Positions 44,601-53,401 of a stretch of 64,000 nucleotides of DNA are shown here, one piece after another. Numbering within the stretch: position 1 is the stretch's first letter; every line of letters starts with the position of its first letter. The translations under genes and the position numbers were made by a program. Under the pieces are notes generated by a model. The model was given only the letters and a program-made list of their open reading frames with translations, did no database searches and had not been told where the DNA came from. Origin of the DNA: an uncultured Lachnospira sp. (GTDB lineage Bacteria > Bacillota > Clostridia > Lachnospirales > Lachnospiraceae); the NCBI GenBank assembly GCA_946186125.1, contig CAMHLZ010000009.1, positions 1 through 64,000 on the forward strand, in the 5' to 3' direction.

Positions 44601-45663
44601 ATTAAGACTTACAGATAAAGCAGAAAAGGTATTCCATATTAGAAAGATTTTATACTATTGGCGTTCACATCCTGCTTCAGTGGCAGCAGATATTAATGCA
44701 AAGACCTATGCGATTGATGCCGCAAAACATGCAGTTGAAACACATTTGGAAGGCAAGGGCATAAAGGCAGAAGTTGAAAGCAGCAAGGCATTTCCAACTA
44801 TATTCAGAATTAAGTATGAACTTAAGGCTACACCTAAAGTATCTATATTGATACCTAATAAAGATCACAAGGATGATTTAAAGACCTGTATTGAGTCTAT
44901 TCTGGGTAAATCAACATATCCTGATTATGAGATAATCATAATAGAGAATAACAGTATTATGCAGGAGACATTTGAATATTATAAAGAGCTTGAGAAGAAT
45001 GACAAGATTAGTGTAGTACATTATGAAGGTGAATTTAACTATTCAAAGATAAACAACTTTGGTGAGTCATTTGCAAAAGGTGATTATATTTTATTGTTGA
45101 ATAATGATACAGAAGTAATCAATGATAACTGGATTGAAGAGTTAATGATGTATGGACAGCGTGAAGATGTTGGTGTTGTCGGTGCGAAGTTATATTATGA
45201 AGATGATACTATCCAGCATGCAGGTATAGTTATTGGTCTGGGTTCTGACAGGGCAGCAGGACATACACATTACGGTATTGATAAGGAAAATGTAGGATAC
45301 ATGGGAAGACTTTTCTATGCGCAGGATGTGTCAGCAGTGACAGGAGCATGTATGATGGTCAGAAAATCATTGTACGAAGAACTTGGAGGTCTTGACGAAG
45401 AATTTACAGTTGCATTTAATGACGTGGACTTCTGTCTGAAGGCAAGAGAAAAAGGGTATCTGAATATATTTACACCATATTGTGAGTTGTATCATTATGA
45501 ATCAAAATCAAGAGGATTTGAAGATACCAGAAAGAAGAAAAAACGTTTCAGACAGGAAGTACAAATGTTTAGAGGAAAATGGAAGAAAGTAATTGAAGAA
45601 GGAGACCCATATTATAATCCAAATTTCTCTTTGGACCGTTCAGATTTTTATATACCGGATTAA
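41641..45663 (+). CDS. Multidomain methyltransferase / kinase-like / double GT2 glycosyltransferase
   Basis: 1340 residues. Domains in order: SAM methyltransferase (about 40-265; VLEIGSGCGAITGAL at about 79); a kinase-like fold region (about 310-560; NDIDLVLNNIIVDGDKWKVIDYEWTFD patterned like the catalytic/Mg loop of choline- and LPS-kinase-type enzymes); a coiled coil (about 680-730); GT2 domain 1 (about 808-1060; FSILVPLYNTPERFL, DHDD); GT2 domain 2 (about 1066-1340; VSILIPNKDH, LLLNNDTEV, FNDVDFCLKAREKGY). It probably extends the exported chain and perhaps caps it by methylation or phosphorylation. It follows the Wzt gene by 14 bases. Confidence 0.85.
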   Translation: MDTFEYIGKVKLNLKHYSGRDLYSDGEIEDKLLDIVKNNEEEDFNSVIAQKQEWTTMYHLSHIRQNIIGTVKLEKDMKVLEIGSGCGAITGALAERADSVTCIELSKKRSSINAYRNKNRDNIEILVGNFQDIEKDLGKYDCITLIGVFEYADAYISSEEPYISFLNIIKKHLNENGRIIMAIENKFGLKYFAGCREDHFGTFFEGIENYTNTEGVRTFTKKELETMFEKTGFKKYKFYYPYPDYKFPTKIFSDDYLPKIGELNTNVQNFDRDRLMLFDELKVFDTIIQEGMFDFYSNSFLVEIGVDDNDVIYKKCSNDRSEYFSIYTDILKDENKVVRKYSANPKGKKHIENIVKWGEMLQKQYEGSKISVAKCVMKDGKACCDYITGNTIEEIADGYISKGQVSRAEELIKDVVAIVKDKNSGQKFEVTQEFKNVFGDVSFENEMHTGTVNDIDLVLNNIIVDGDKWKVIDYEWTFDFPVPFEYIIFRMLHYYIETNNSRSDIKIDNVVSISDADKKTFLKMEENFQNYVKGKHVPLRALYETIGKNTINAVAISQRLSRQAKVYKDFGNGYSEEEAVLIPAVVEDDGNFSLKFNVEDGVKKYRIDPCEEGCALKINELLVNNRLQPKFSTGGFMIDDDIYVYKEDPWIEINVEGTIIETIYMNYRCDSAVKEFYEDVVEELKKVGEYEKHLNARADIIKDLEEKLKDANEQIQNLNREKELMVTSKSWKMTKPVRKIKNGTKRILKSNKVTHEACRRIKSVVKRQPLPKPIHPEVQSVEEIVYILCPKKEWEKQRNTRFSKDIKFSILVPLYNTPERFLREMIESVVYQSYENWELCLADGSDDSHKEVEKICKEYCDKDSRIKYKKLTENLGISGNTNACIDMATGDYIALFDHDDFLHPSVLFEDMKAICEHDADYIYTDEATFQGTNIFNIITRHCKPDFAKDNLIANNYICHFSVFKADLLEKAGRFRSEYDGSQDHDLILRLTDKAEKVFHIRKILYYWRSHPASVAADINAKTYAIDAAKHAVETHLEGKGIKAEVESSKAFPTIFRIKYELKATPKVSILIPNKDHKDDLKTCIESILGKSTYPDYEIIIIENNSIMQETFEYYKELEKNDKISVVHYEGEFNYSKINNFGESFAKGDYILLLNNDTEVINDNWIEELMMYGQREDVGVVGAKLYYEDDTIQHAGIVIGLGSDRAAGHTHYGIDKENVGYMGRLFYAQDVSAVTGACMMVRKSLYEELGGLDEEFTVAFNDVDFCLKAREKGYLNIFTPYCELYHYESKSRGFEDTRKKKKRFRQEVQMFRGKWKKVIEEGDPYYNPNFSLDRSDFYIPD

Positions 45664-45687
45664 ACAGGAAGATTTCGGAGGTTTGAT

Positions 45688-47328
45688 ATGATCAGGCAGG
45701 AAGTAGTCAGGGGATTTGATTATTTTAAGAAAAAAGGTATAAAAAGTACTGTAATTAAAACTAAAAGACATGTGTCCCAGGAACGCATTTATAAGCAATG
45801 GATAGAACTTGATGAGGAAATGCTTGAAAAACAGAGAAACAGGAAGTTTGAAAAAAATCCAATGATTAGCATAGTGGTTCCTTTGTATAAAACACCGGTC
45901 AATTATCTTAAGGAGATGATTGACTCGGTTGAGAAACAGACCTATTCGAATTATGAGCTTTGTCTTGCGGATGGTACGGCACAGGAGACCGGTATTACTG
46001 AGACTGTAAAGAAATACATGGAAAACAATAAAAGAATCAGGTACAAACTTCTTGATGAAAATAAAGGCATATCAGGAAATACCAATGAGGCCATTAGTAT
46101 GGCCGCCGGGGATTATATTGCATTGGCAGATCATGATGATCTGCTTGTTCCATCGGCATTGTATGAGATTGTAAGAGTCATAAACCGTAAAGAAAATGTT
46201 GATGTTATATACACGGATGAAGATAAGACGGATGAAACAACATCGGGTTTTTATATGCCTCATTTTAAACCTGATTTTAATAAAGAATATTTTCAGACAA
46301 ATAATTATATATGTCATTTTTTTGTTGTCAGACGTGAGATAGCGTTGGCAACAGGTGGATTTGACAGTGAATATGATGGGGCACAGGATTATGACTTTAT
46401 ATGGAAATGTATAGAAAAGTCCGAAGCAGTTTATCATATTCCTAAGATATTATATCATTGGAGATGTCATTCAAATTCAACTGCAGGAAAGCCAGAGAGT
46501 AAATTATATGCGTATGAGAACGGCGTAAAAGTGTTAGATGCCCACTATAAAAGATGTGGAATTAATGCGAAAGTACAGATTTACCCGAATGCTTATGGAT
46601 ATTATAAGACATTAAACTGTGATAACATAAAGACGCCGGTTACAATCATTTATGTTGGCTATGGCGAGAAAAAAATGAAGACAAATTATCCTCATGAAAC
46701 ACTAGAAATTGAAGGTTATGATGTCAGAGAAATAAATAAACTTATTAAAGAACAAAAGAACAGATATGTTCTTATAATCGATAAAAATGGAAAATATACT
46801 ACAAAAGGGAATATAAAAACACTTATGTCGTATGCAGTCAGTGAAGATATTGCCGTAGTTGGAAGCCGAATATACGGAAAAAGAAACAAGCTTCTGTTTG
46901 GTGGATTCATTCTTGGTGTAAATGGATACTTTGGTTATGCATTTGAAGGGGCTGATATTGCAGACAGAGGGTATTATCTGAGAATATGTATGCCACAGGA
47001 AACGATGGGAGTATGTGGTAACAGCATGCTGATAGACACTGAATATTATAGAAAAGTCGGTGGATTCTATGAAAAATTCAGTTATAATATGAGTGTTGCT
47101 GATTATTGCATGAAGATAAGAAATGTAACCGGAAAAAGAATTGTTTATGTTCCGGATGTAATATTTAGTATGAATGCTTCAAAGTGCTATGATTACAGGA
47201 ATTATGACATAGAAGAATTTAAAAAACGGTGGAAAGTTGAGATTGAAAAAGGAGATCCGTTTTATAACAGGAATCTTACGTTGAAAAATACAGATTATTC
47301 ATTAAAAAAGAAAGGAATCAAAAATTGA
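45688..47328 (+). CDS. GT2-family glycosyltransferase
   Basis: 546 residues after TTTCGGAGG. N-terminal GT2 domain (about 50-290; ISIVVPLYKTPVNYLKEMI, ALADHDDLL, IYTDEDK, GAQDYDFIWKC) very similar to GT2 domain 1 of the preceding protein. The C-terminal half resembles a second GT2 domain but lacks a clear NNDTE motif (it has LIIDKNGKY at that place), so it is probably inactive or structural. Acts on cytoplasmic lipid-linked glycan; sugar unknown, perhaps rhamnose given the rfb genes. Confidence 0.87.
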   Translation: MIRQEVVRGFDYFKKKGIKSTVIKTKRHVSQERIYKQWIELDEEMLEKQRNRKFEKNPMISIVVPLYKTPVNYLKEMIDSVEKQTYSNYELCLADGTAQETGITETVKKYMENNKRIRYKLLDENKGISGNTNEAISMAAGDYIALADHDDLLVPSALYEIVRVINRKENVDVIYTDEDKTDETTSGFYMPHFKPDFNKEYFQTNNYICHFFVVRREIALATGGFDSEYDGAQDYDFIWKCIEKSEAVYHIPKILYHWRCHSNSTAGKPESKLYAYENGVKVLDAHYKRCGINAKVQIYPNAYGYYKTLNCDNIKTPVTIIYVGYGEKKMKTNYPHETLEIEGYDVREINKLIKEQKNRYVLIIDKNGKYTTKGNIKTLMSYAVSEDIAVVGSRIYGKRNKLLFGGFILGVNGYFGYAFEGADIADRGYYLRICMPQETMGVCGNSMLIDTEYYRKVGGFYEKFSYNMSVADYCMKIRNVTGKRIVYVPDVIFSMNASKCYDYRNYDIEEFKKRWKVEIEKGDPFYNRNLTLKNTDYSLKKKGIKN

Positions 47329-48290
47329 AAGTTTCGATAGTAATTCCTAATTATAATGGTGAAAAATTCGTAAGAACATGTCTTTTGTCTTTGACAAAAC
47401 AGACAGAACAGTCTTTTGAGCTTATTATAGTTGATAATGCATCTAAAGATAACAGTCTTGGGATAATAAGGGATGAGTTTGAAAATGTTTTTAAAGACAG
47501 AATAAAAATTGTAAAACTTGATAATAATTATGGTTTTAGTAAAGCTGTAAATGAAGGAATAAAAGCGTCTGTTGCGCCATATGTAATATTATTGAACAAT
47601 GATACAGAATGTGACTGCAGATTTGTAGAAGAAATGTTAAGAGGAATAAAAAAATCGAAAAGGCTTTTCTCATGTGGTGCAAAGATGGTACAGTTTTATA
47701 ATCGTGATAAGATAGACAGTGCCGGAGATTATTATACTATTATTGGTTGTACCTATACTAAGGGATATGGAAAAAAGCCTTCGCAATATAATAAAAAAGA
47801 GTATGTATTTTCGGCATGTGCAGGTGCGGCAATATACAAAAAAGAAGTATTTGAAGAAATAGGGTACTTCGATGAAATGCATTTTGCTTATCTTGAAGAT
47901 GTTGATGTGGGATACAGAGCTAAGATAAACGGATATAAAAACGGATTTATTCCTGATGCGATTGTTTATCATGTCGGCAGCGGTTCAAGCGGAAGCCGTT
48001 ATAATGAATTTAAGGTCAGGCTTGCCGCCAGAAATAATGTATATTTAAATTATAAAAATATGCCGGCATTTTTTCTTATCTTTAATTATCCGTTTATTAT
48101 CGCAGGAAAAGTGTTAAAATTTGCCTTTATGTGCAAAAAAGGACTGGGCAGTATTTATCTAAAAGGTATAATAGATGGATATAAAGGAATAAGTAAATGC
48201 AAAAAAGTAAAATTTAAATGGAAAAATTTGATAAACTATATCAATATAGAAGCTGAACTTATATGTAATTTATTCAGGAAAATAGTGTAA
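47325..48290 (+). CDS. GT2-family glycosyltransferase (rhamnosyltransferase-like)
   Basis: 321 residues, starting 4 bases before the previous stop. Single GT2 domain: VSIVIPNYNGEKFVRTCL, IIVDNASKDNS, ILLNNDTECD (DxD-like), YLEDVDVGYRA (catalytic base region), plus a C-terminal amphipathic/membrane-proximal part. This is the WbbL/RfbN-like pattern common to rhamnosyltransferases. The stop codon TAA lies inside repeat copy F. Confidence 0.88.
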   Translation: MKVSIVIPNYNGEKFVRTCLLSLTKQTEQSFELIIVDNASKDNSLGIIRDEFENVFKDRIKIVKLDNNYGFSKAVNEGIKASVAPYVILLNNDTECDCRFVEEMLRGIKKSKRLFSCGAKMVQFYNRDKIDSAGDYYTIIGCTYTKGYGKKPSQYNKKEYVFSACAGAAIYKKEVFEEIGYFDEMHFAYLEDVDVGYRAKINGYKNGFIPDAIVYHVGSGSSGSRYNEFKVRLAARNNVYLNYKNMPAFFLIFNYPFIIAGKVLKFAFMCKKGLGSIYLKGIIDGYKGISKCKKVKFKWKNLINYINIEAELICNLFRKIV

Positions 48291-48426
48291 AAAATCATAT
48301 TGATATATGATTTTTTACACATCAATTTGTGCCGCAGGCGTCACAAATTGCAAGTATCGCAGAGCTGAATCGTATATTCAGCTTGCGATTCCTTCGACGC
48401 TAAGCGTCTGCGGAATGGAGAATAAG
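48285..48426 (+). repeat. Modular hairpin repeat, copy F (long variant)
   Basis: Hairpin 1 (48285-48320) is identical to copy C, and the upstream TAA stop lies in it. Hairpin 2 has CAATTTGTG and CACAAATTG. An extra module follows (AGTATCGCAGAGCTGAATCG then TATTCAGCTTGCGATT, a third stem), then GACGCT-A-AGCGTC and TGCGGAATGGAG, the ribosome site of the next gene. Confidence 0.85.
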
Positions 48427-49023
48427 ATGAAAATCCATATGTATAATACTAAAATAAAACGAATTATTGATATTATAGGTGCAGGAAGTGCAATACTTAT
48501 ATTTATGCCGCTTATGTTAATAATAGCATTATTGATAAAAATGACTTCAAAAGGTCCTGTCATATTCAGGCAGGAGCGGGTTGGCTTAAATGATAAAAAC
48601 TTTGTTATGTATAAATTCAGAACCATGAAATTACAAAATCCAGAAGAAGAAAAAAGACTATGGACAAGAAAGGGTGATCCACGTGTTACTCCGATTGGGA
48701 AGATATTAAGACGGTTAAGTATGGATGAACTTCCGCAGCTGTTAAATGTTTTGCGTGGAGATATGAGTCTTGTAGGTCCGAGACCTGAGAGACCATATTT
48801 TGTAGAAAAGTTTAAAAAACAGATACCCGGATACACGGTAAAACAAAAAGTGCTTCCAGGATTAACAGGATGGGCGCAGATTAACGGATACAGGGGTGAT
48901 ACATCTATAAAGAAAAGAATAGAATATGACCGCTATTACATTGAAAACAGGACAATATGGTTTGATATAAAAATTATTGTTTTAACGATATTTAAGGGAT
49001 TCATTAACAAAAATGCGTATTAG
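48427..49023 (+). CDS. Undecaprenyl-phosphate sugar phosphotransferase (WbaP-type)
   Basis: 198 residues from ATG 48427, placed after the repeat's GGAG; the longer frame from 48307 is repeat sequence. Catalytic-domain-only bacterial sugar transferase: N-terminal re-entrant helix IKRIIDIIGAGSAILIFMPL, then FRQERVGLNDKNFVMYKFRTM, SMDELPQLLNVLRGDMSLVGPRPE and LPGLTGWAQING. Loads the first sugar-1-phosphate on undecaprenyl phosphate to prime the glycan of this locus. Confidence 0.94.
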   Translation: MKIHMYNTKIKRIIDIIGAGSAILIFMPLMLIIALLIKMTSKGPVIFRQERVGLNDKNFVMYKFRTMKLQNPEEEKRLWTRKGDPRVTPIGKILRRLSMDELPQLLNVLRGDMSLVGPRPERPYFVEKFKKQIPGYTVKQKVLPGLTGWAQINGYRGDTSIKKRIEYDRYYIENRTIWFDIKIIVLTIFKGFINKNAY

Positions 49024-49042
49024 TTGAGGAAAGGTATTACGA

Positions 49043-50314
49043 ATGAAAGAAAATAAGAAAAAAAAGAATAAAAGAAAAAGATTGAAAATTACACTGTTGA
49101 TAATAGAAATGGTGTTTACGATACTGGCATTGGTAGTAGGCGGACTTGGTGCATATTATACAACGGCAAGTGATGCAAGAAAGATAGAGATAAGAAATAA
49201 TCTGGTAAAAACATTATCCGGCTGGTCGTGGGTCAGAAATATTTTATTATCATCTGAGCAGGAAGACTATGATAAAAATGTAAAGGATAGTGATTTTGAT
49301 GAGTCAAAGATTGTTGTAAATGAAAATGTAAAAAAACTCACAGGATATACAAATATTGCCTTATTTGGAATAGATGCAAGATATGATGAGTTTGATAAAA
49401 ATACCAACAGTGATTCAATTATTGTCGTAAATATCAATAATGACAGTGGTGAAGTCAGACTTATTTCTGTATACAGAGATACTATGCTTAAGATAAGAAC
49501 TAAAGATGGAGATTCAGTATATTCTAAGGCAAATGAAGCCTTTTTCCGTGGTGGAGCGGAAGGAGCAATAACGATGCTGAATACCAATCTTGACCTGGAT
49601 ATTCAGGATTATGTCACGGTGAATTTTTCAGGACTTACCGAGATTATTGATGCACTTGGCGGAATTGATGTAACAATAACTGAAGATGAAAGGTTTTACA
49701 TCAACGGTTATCTCGTTGAGACAAGAAAAGTTACCGGAATGGATGCGCCGGATGTAAATGAATCCGGAACAGTACATTTATCAGGACTGCAGGCTACGGC
49801 ATATTGCAGAATACGTTATACGTCATACTTTGATGAAGAAGGAAATGAGTATAAAGATGACTTGGGAAGAACCGCCAGACAGAGAGCAGTATTATCAAAA
49901 CTTGTTGATAAAGCAAAGGCAGCAGGCAGTGATAAGATTATAAAGATAGCTAAGCGTATTTTAAATAGTAATACAAAAGATAAGACTTTTGTTAAGACAA
50001 GCATGGACTTTGATGAGATAATGGATTTGATTCCGTTAATGATAGATTTTACTCTTACGGATACGGTTGGATTCCCTTATACGTTGGCAATGCCGACTAT
50101 AGACGGTAAAAGTTTTATTGTGGCTGAGGGACTTTCGTATAATGTAAGTAAGCTTCATGAATTTATGTATGGTGAACCTGGTTATAAGGTTTCACCAAGT
50201 GTAAGAAAAATCAATGACTATTTAATTGACTATACGGGTGTAGATGAGGTGAAACTTCCTGAAGATAGAGAAACAGAAACTACAACGGAAGAATATACAA
50301 CAAGATATAGATAA
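49043..50314 (+). CDS. LytR-CpsA-Psr (LCP) family glycan ligase
   Basis: 423 residues. N-terminal basic stretch and one membrane helix (ITLLIIEMVFTILALVVGGL), then the extracellular LCP domain: NIALFGIDARYDEFDKNTNSD, VRLISVYRDTML (pyrophosphate-binding Arg/Asp), GLTEIIDALGGIDVTI and GLQATAYCRIRYT. It transfers lipid-linked glycans onto peptidoglycan, fitting the end of the polysaccharide locus. The C-terminal tail is Glu/Thr-rich. Confidence 0.93.
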   Translation: MKENKKKKNKRKRLKITLLIIEMVFTILALVVGGLGAYYTTASDARKIEIRNNLVKTLSGWSWVRNILLSSEQEDYDKNVKDSDFDESKIVVNENVKKLTGYTNIALFGIDARYDEFDKNTNSDSIIVVNINNDSGEVRLISVYRDTMLKIRTKDGDSVYSKANEAFFRGGAEGAITMLNTNLDLDIQDYVTVNFSGLTEIIDALGGIDVTITEDERFYINGYLVETRKVTGMDAPDVNESGTVHLSGLQATAYCRIRYTSYFDEEGNEYKDDLGRTARQRAVLSKLVDKAKAAGSDKIIKIAKRILNSNTKDKTFVKTSMDFDEIMDLIPLMIDFTLTDTVGFPYTLAMPTIDGKSFIVAEGLSYNVSKLHEFMYGEPGYKVSPSVRKINDYLIDYTGVDEVKLPEDRETETTTEEYTTRYR

Positions 50315-50386
50315 AATAATATTTATACACATTTTCAACACAATTGACTGTTAGAATGATTCTATGACGAAATGGAGGAATGAAGA

Positions 50387-51982
50387 ATGTTTGAAGACAA
50401 TGAGAACAATCAGGATACGGGAAGTTTAATGTCAGACAGTGAATCGTATGAACTTACACATAATGCGGCAGATACAGAGAGTGCTTTAGGAATTGATGAT
50501 GCAGATACAGAAAAGACTAAGGAAAATGATTTCAGAAATACACCTGTTGTTGAAAAAAATGATAATGTTTTTGCTCAGAATATCAATACTTCATCAGATA
50601 AGGAAGATAATGATCTGAATAAGAGCATCGATAAGAGAGCTGCACAGGCGGCGAAAAGAAAGCTTAAGCTGCAAAAAGAATCCAGCAGACAGCAGGAAAA
50701 AGAGAGTAAAAAATCCGTAACAGGCTGTATTGGAAAAATTATTGCGGCAGCGGTTTTGTTTGGCATAATAGCCGGTGGAATCATGATTATCATGCAGAAA
50801 CTGTATGATGACAACGGTTCGCATAAGCATATTGCAAGGACTAATACGGAAGTATTTAGTTATAGTGAAGAAGAAAAGACTACAGAAGAGAAAGCTGAAG
50901 ATAAGAATAAAGATAAAGACAAAGATAAGAAAGACGATAATACATCTTCTGATAATGTTGAGATAACAGATGTATCGGCAGTAGTAGATGAAGTTATGCC
51001 AAGTGTCGTTTCTATCACGAGTACGGAAATTGTTCAGTCAGCAAATAATGATTTTTGGAGCTATTTTTATGGAGACAGCAGTGGTTCAGGAGATCAGTAT
51101 GAGTCTACGGGAGCAGGTTCAGGAATCATTGTAGGAGAAAATGACACAGAGCTTCTTATTGTTACTAATGAACATGTAGTTGCTGATGCAGCTTCTTTGG
51201 AAGTAAAATTTGTCGATGATGAAACAGTTGCAGCTACAGTCAGGGGTCAGAATGAAAAGCAGGATATTGCGGTTATATCGGTAAAACTTGATGATATAAA
51301 AAGCAGCACGATTGATGCCATAAAGATTGCAACTCTCGGTGATTCGGACAAATTGTCTGTTGGAGAGGGTGCAATTGCCATAGGAAATGCACTCGGTTAC
51401 GGTCAGTCAGTTACAACCGGAGTTATCAGTGCGTTGAACAGAACAATCAAAGTAGATAGTTATGACAGAACAGTAATACAGACAGACGCAGCGATAAGCC
51501 CGGGTAACAGTGGTGGTGCTCTTTTAAATATTAAGGGTGAACTCATAGGTATTAACTGCGCAAAGAGTGTTGAGAACTATGCTGAAGGTATGGGATATGC
51601 AATTCCTATAACACTTGTAAAAGATTTGATTGACGATATGATGACAAAAGAGGTAAGAGAAGAAGTTTCAGATGCTGATAAAGGTTACCTTAATATTTAT
51701 GGAAAAGACGTTACGTCAGACTTATCACAGATGTATGATATTCCGGAAGGCGTATATGTTATGGAAGTCATTAAAGATGGAGCAGCAGAAAAAGCAGGTA
51801 TATCTAAATATGATGTTATAACTGCTGTTGAAGACGAAGATGTATCTTCAATGCAGGAACTGCAGGATGTGCTTGGATATTATAAGAAAGGCGAAAAAGT
51901 AAGTATTACAATTCAGACATTAGATGGCAATGAATATAAAGAGAAGAAAGTCGATGTAACTCTTGGCGAAGAAATGGAATAA
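50387..51982 (+). CDS. HtrA/DegP-like serine protease with PDZ domain
   Basis: 531 residues after TGGAGGAA. Acidic/Asn-rich cytoplasmic part of about 115 residues, membrane helix (IIAAAVLFGIIAGGIMIIM), Lys/Asp linker, trypsin-like domain with His in LLIVTNEHVVADA (about 261), Asp in DIAVISVKLD (about 293), Ser in SPGNSGGALLN (about 372), and one C-terminal PDZ (about 440-525; DGAAEKAGISKYDVI). Extracytoplasmic quality-control protease. Confidence 0.95.
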   Translation: MFEDNENNQDTGSLMSDSESYELTHNAADTESALGIDDADTEKTKENDFRNTPVVEKNDNVFAQNINTSSDKEDNDLNKSIDKRAAQAAKRKLKLQKESSRQQEKESKKSVTGCIGKIIAAAVLFGIIAGGIMIIMQKLYDDNGSHKHIARTNTEVFSYSEEEKTTEEKAEDKNKDKDKDKKDDNTSSDNVEITDVSAVVDEVMPSVVSITSTEIVQSANNDFWSYFYGDSSGSGDQYESTGAGSGIIVGENDTELLIVTNEHVVADAASLEVKFVDDETVAATVRGQNEKQDIAVISVKLDDIKSSTIDAIKIATLGDSDKLSVGEGAIAIGNALGYGQSVTTGVISALNRTIKVDSYDRTVIQTDAAISPGNSGGALLNIKGELIGINCAKSVENYAEGMGYAIPITLVKDLIDDMMTKEVREEVSDADKGYLNIYGKDVTSDLSQMYDIPEGVYVMEVIKDGAAEKAGISKYDVITAVEDEDVSSMQELQDVLGYYKKGEKVSITIQTLDGNEYKEKKVDVTLGEEME

Positions 51983-51991
51983 ATAATATAG

Positions 51992-52040
51992 AGGACTGTT
52001 ATTTTAATTAATTATAATGGATTAAATGACAGTCCTTTTA
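51992..52040 (+). terminator. Terminator after htrA
   Basis: AGGACTGT (51992-51999) and ACAGTCCT (52029-52036) followed by TTTA; long loop. Confidence 0.55.
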
Positions 52041-52052
52041 CTTATAAACTGG

Positions 52053-52081
52053 TTGTTTTTTTCATAAAAATAAAGTATGAT
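52053..52081 (+). promoter_or_regulatory. Promoter of the phosphofructokinase gene
   Basis: TTGTTT (52053-52058), 17 bases, TATGAT (52076-52081). Confidence 0.6.
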
Positions 52082-52093
52082 TAACAAAGAACT

Positions 52094-52146
52094 TAGTGTG
52101 AAAAACATATATGATTTGAGATTAGTATTAAGAATGGAGGATTAGA
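52094..52146 (+). repeat. Modular hairpin repeat, copy G (degenerate)
   Basis: GTGTGAAAAACATATATGATTT differs by one base deletion from hairpin 1 of copy A; the second arm is lost. The end AAGAATGGAGGATTAGA again provides the ribosome site of the following gene. Hairpin 2 is missing. Confidence 0.5.
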
Positions 52147-53394
52147 GTGAGTGATAAATATAATTTAGTAGTAGGACAAAGCGGTGGACCGACTACAGTA
52201 ATAAATGCAAGCCTTTATGGTGTTATAGTGGAAGCAGCGGAAAAACAGGATAGAATTGGTAAAGTTTATGGTATGATAAATGGTATTGAAGGGTTTATTA
52301 ATGATAAGTATATGGATATTAATAAAGATATGTCATATGATGATATAGAGTTATTACGCTCTACACCTTCATCATACCTAGGTTCATGTCGTTATAAACT
52401 TTCAGAAGACATGAATGATGCGACATACAGGTTGATTTTTGAAAAATTTGAAAAACTTAATATAAGATATTTTATATATATCGGTGGTAACGATTCTATG
52501 GATACTGTCAGCAAACTTTCCAGATATGCTGATATGACTGACAGCCCCGTACGCATAATAGGTGTTCCCAAGACGATAGATAATGATTTGATGCTTACTG
52601 ATCATTCGCCGGGATTTGGAAGTGCCGCAAAGTATGTTGCTACAACAGTAAGGGATATCGTAATGGATGCATCTGTGTATGACACAAAATCAGTTACGAT
52701 TGTTGAACTTATGGGAAGACATGCAGGCTGGATTACGGCTTCAAGTGTTCTTGCCAGAAAATACGAAGGCGATAATCCATATTTGATTTATCTTCCGGAA
52801 GTGGCATTTGACATAGACCGGTTTGTGGATGATGTATCAAAATGCCTGGAGACAAAGAATAACGTAGTAGTCTGTGTATCAGAGGGTATTAAAGACAGTG
52901 AGGGCAAATTTATTTGTGAATATGCCGGATGTACCGGTGTGGATACATTTGGACACAAGATGCTTACCGGTTGTGGAAAGTATTTAGAGAATATTATTAA
53001 GGAACGACTTGATGTCAAGGTTAGATCGGTTGAATTAAATGTTAATCAGAGATGTAAAGCTGTGCTTGCATCAAAGACTGATGTTGATGAAGCTGTTTTA
53101 GCAGGTACATATGGAGTAGATGCACTTCTTGAACAGAAGACAGGATGTATGGTAGCATTCGAGAGAGTTCCGGGTGCAGATTATAAGATAGAGTGTAAAC
53201 TTGTAGATTGCTCACAGGTATGTAACCGTGAAAAAGTGGTATCAAGAGAGTGGATTAATGAAGATGGAAATGATATCCTGAAGCAGTTTATTGATTATGC
53301 AAAACCTCTGATTATAGGTGAAAATGAAGGTATCATTAAAGATGGACTGCCTATGTATGTGTATAGAAAAGATGGTAATGTGAAAGGAATGTGA
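52147..53394 (+). CDS. 6-phosphofructokinase, pyrophosphate-type signature
   Basis: 415 residues from GTG 52147 after GGAGG. Phosphorylates fructose-6-phosphate. PFK motifs: GQSGGPTTVINASL, GGNDSMDT (about 113-120), VPKTIDNDL (Lys142) and ELMGRHAGW. ATP-PFKs have GGDGS and PGTIDND. An Asp in place of the third Gly together with Lys in PKTIDND is the mark of PPi-dependent enzymes, so PPi is the likely phosphoryl donor. The length also fits the longer PPi-type clade. Confidence 0.9.
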   Translation: MSDKYNLVVGQSGGPTTVINASLYGVIVEAAEKQDRIGKVYGMINGIEGFINDKYMDINKDMSYDDIELLRSTPSSYLGSCRYKLSEDMNDATYRLIFEKFEKLNIRYFIYIGGNDSMDTVSKLSRYADMTDSPVRIIGVPKTIDNDLMLTDHSPGFGSAAKYVATTVRDIVMDASVYDTKSVTIVELMGRHAGWITASSVLARKYEGDNPYLIYLPEVAFDIDRFVDDVSKCLETKNNVVVCVSEGIKDSEGKFICEYAGCTGVDTFGHKMLTGCGKYLENIIKERLDVKVRSVELNVNQRCKAVLASKTDVDEAVLAGTYGVDALLEQKTGCMVAFERVPGADYKIECKLVDCSQVCNREKVVSREWINEDGNDILKQFIDYAKPLIIGENEGIIKDGLPMYVYRKDGNVKGM

Positions 53395-53401
53395 GAATAA
53401 A

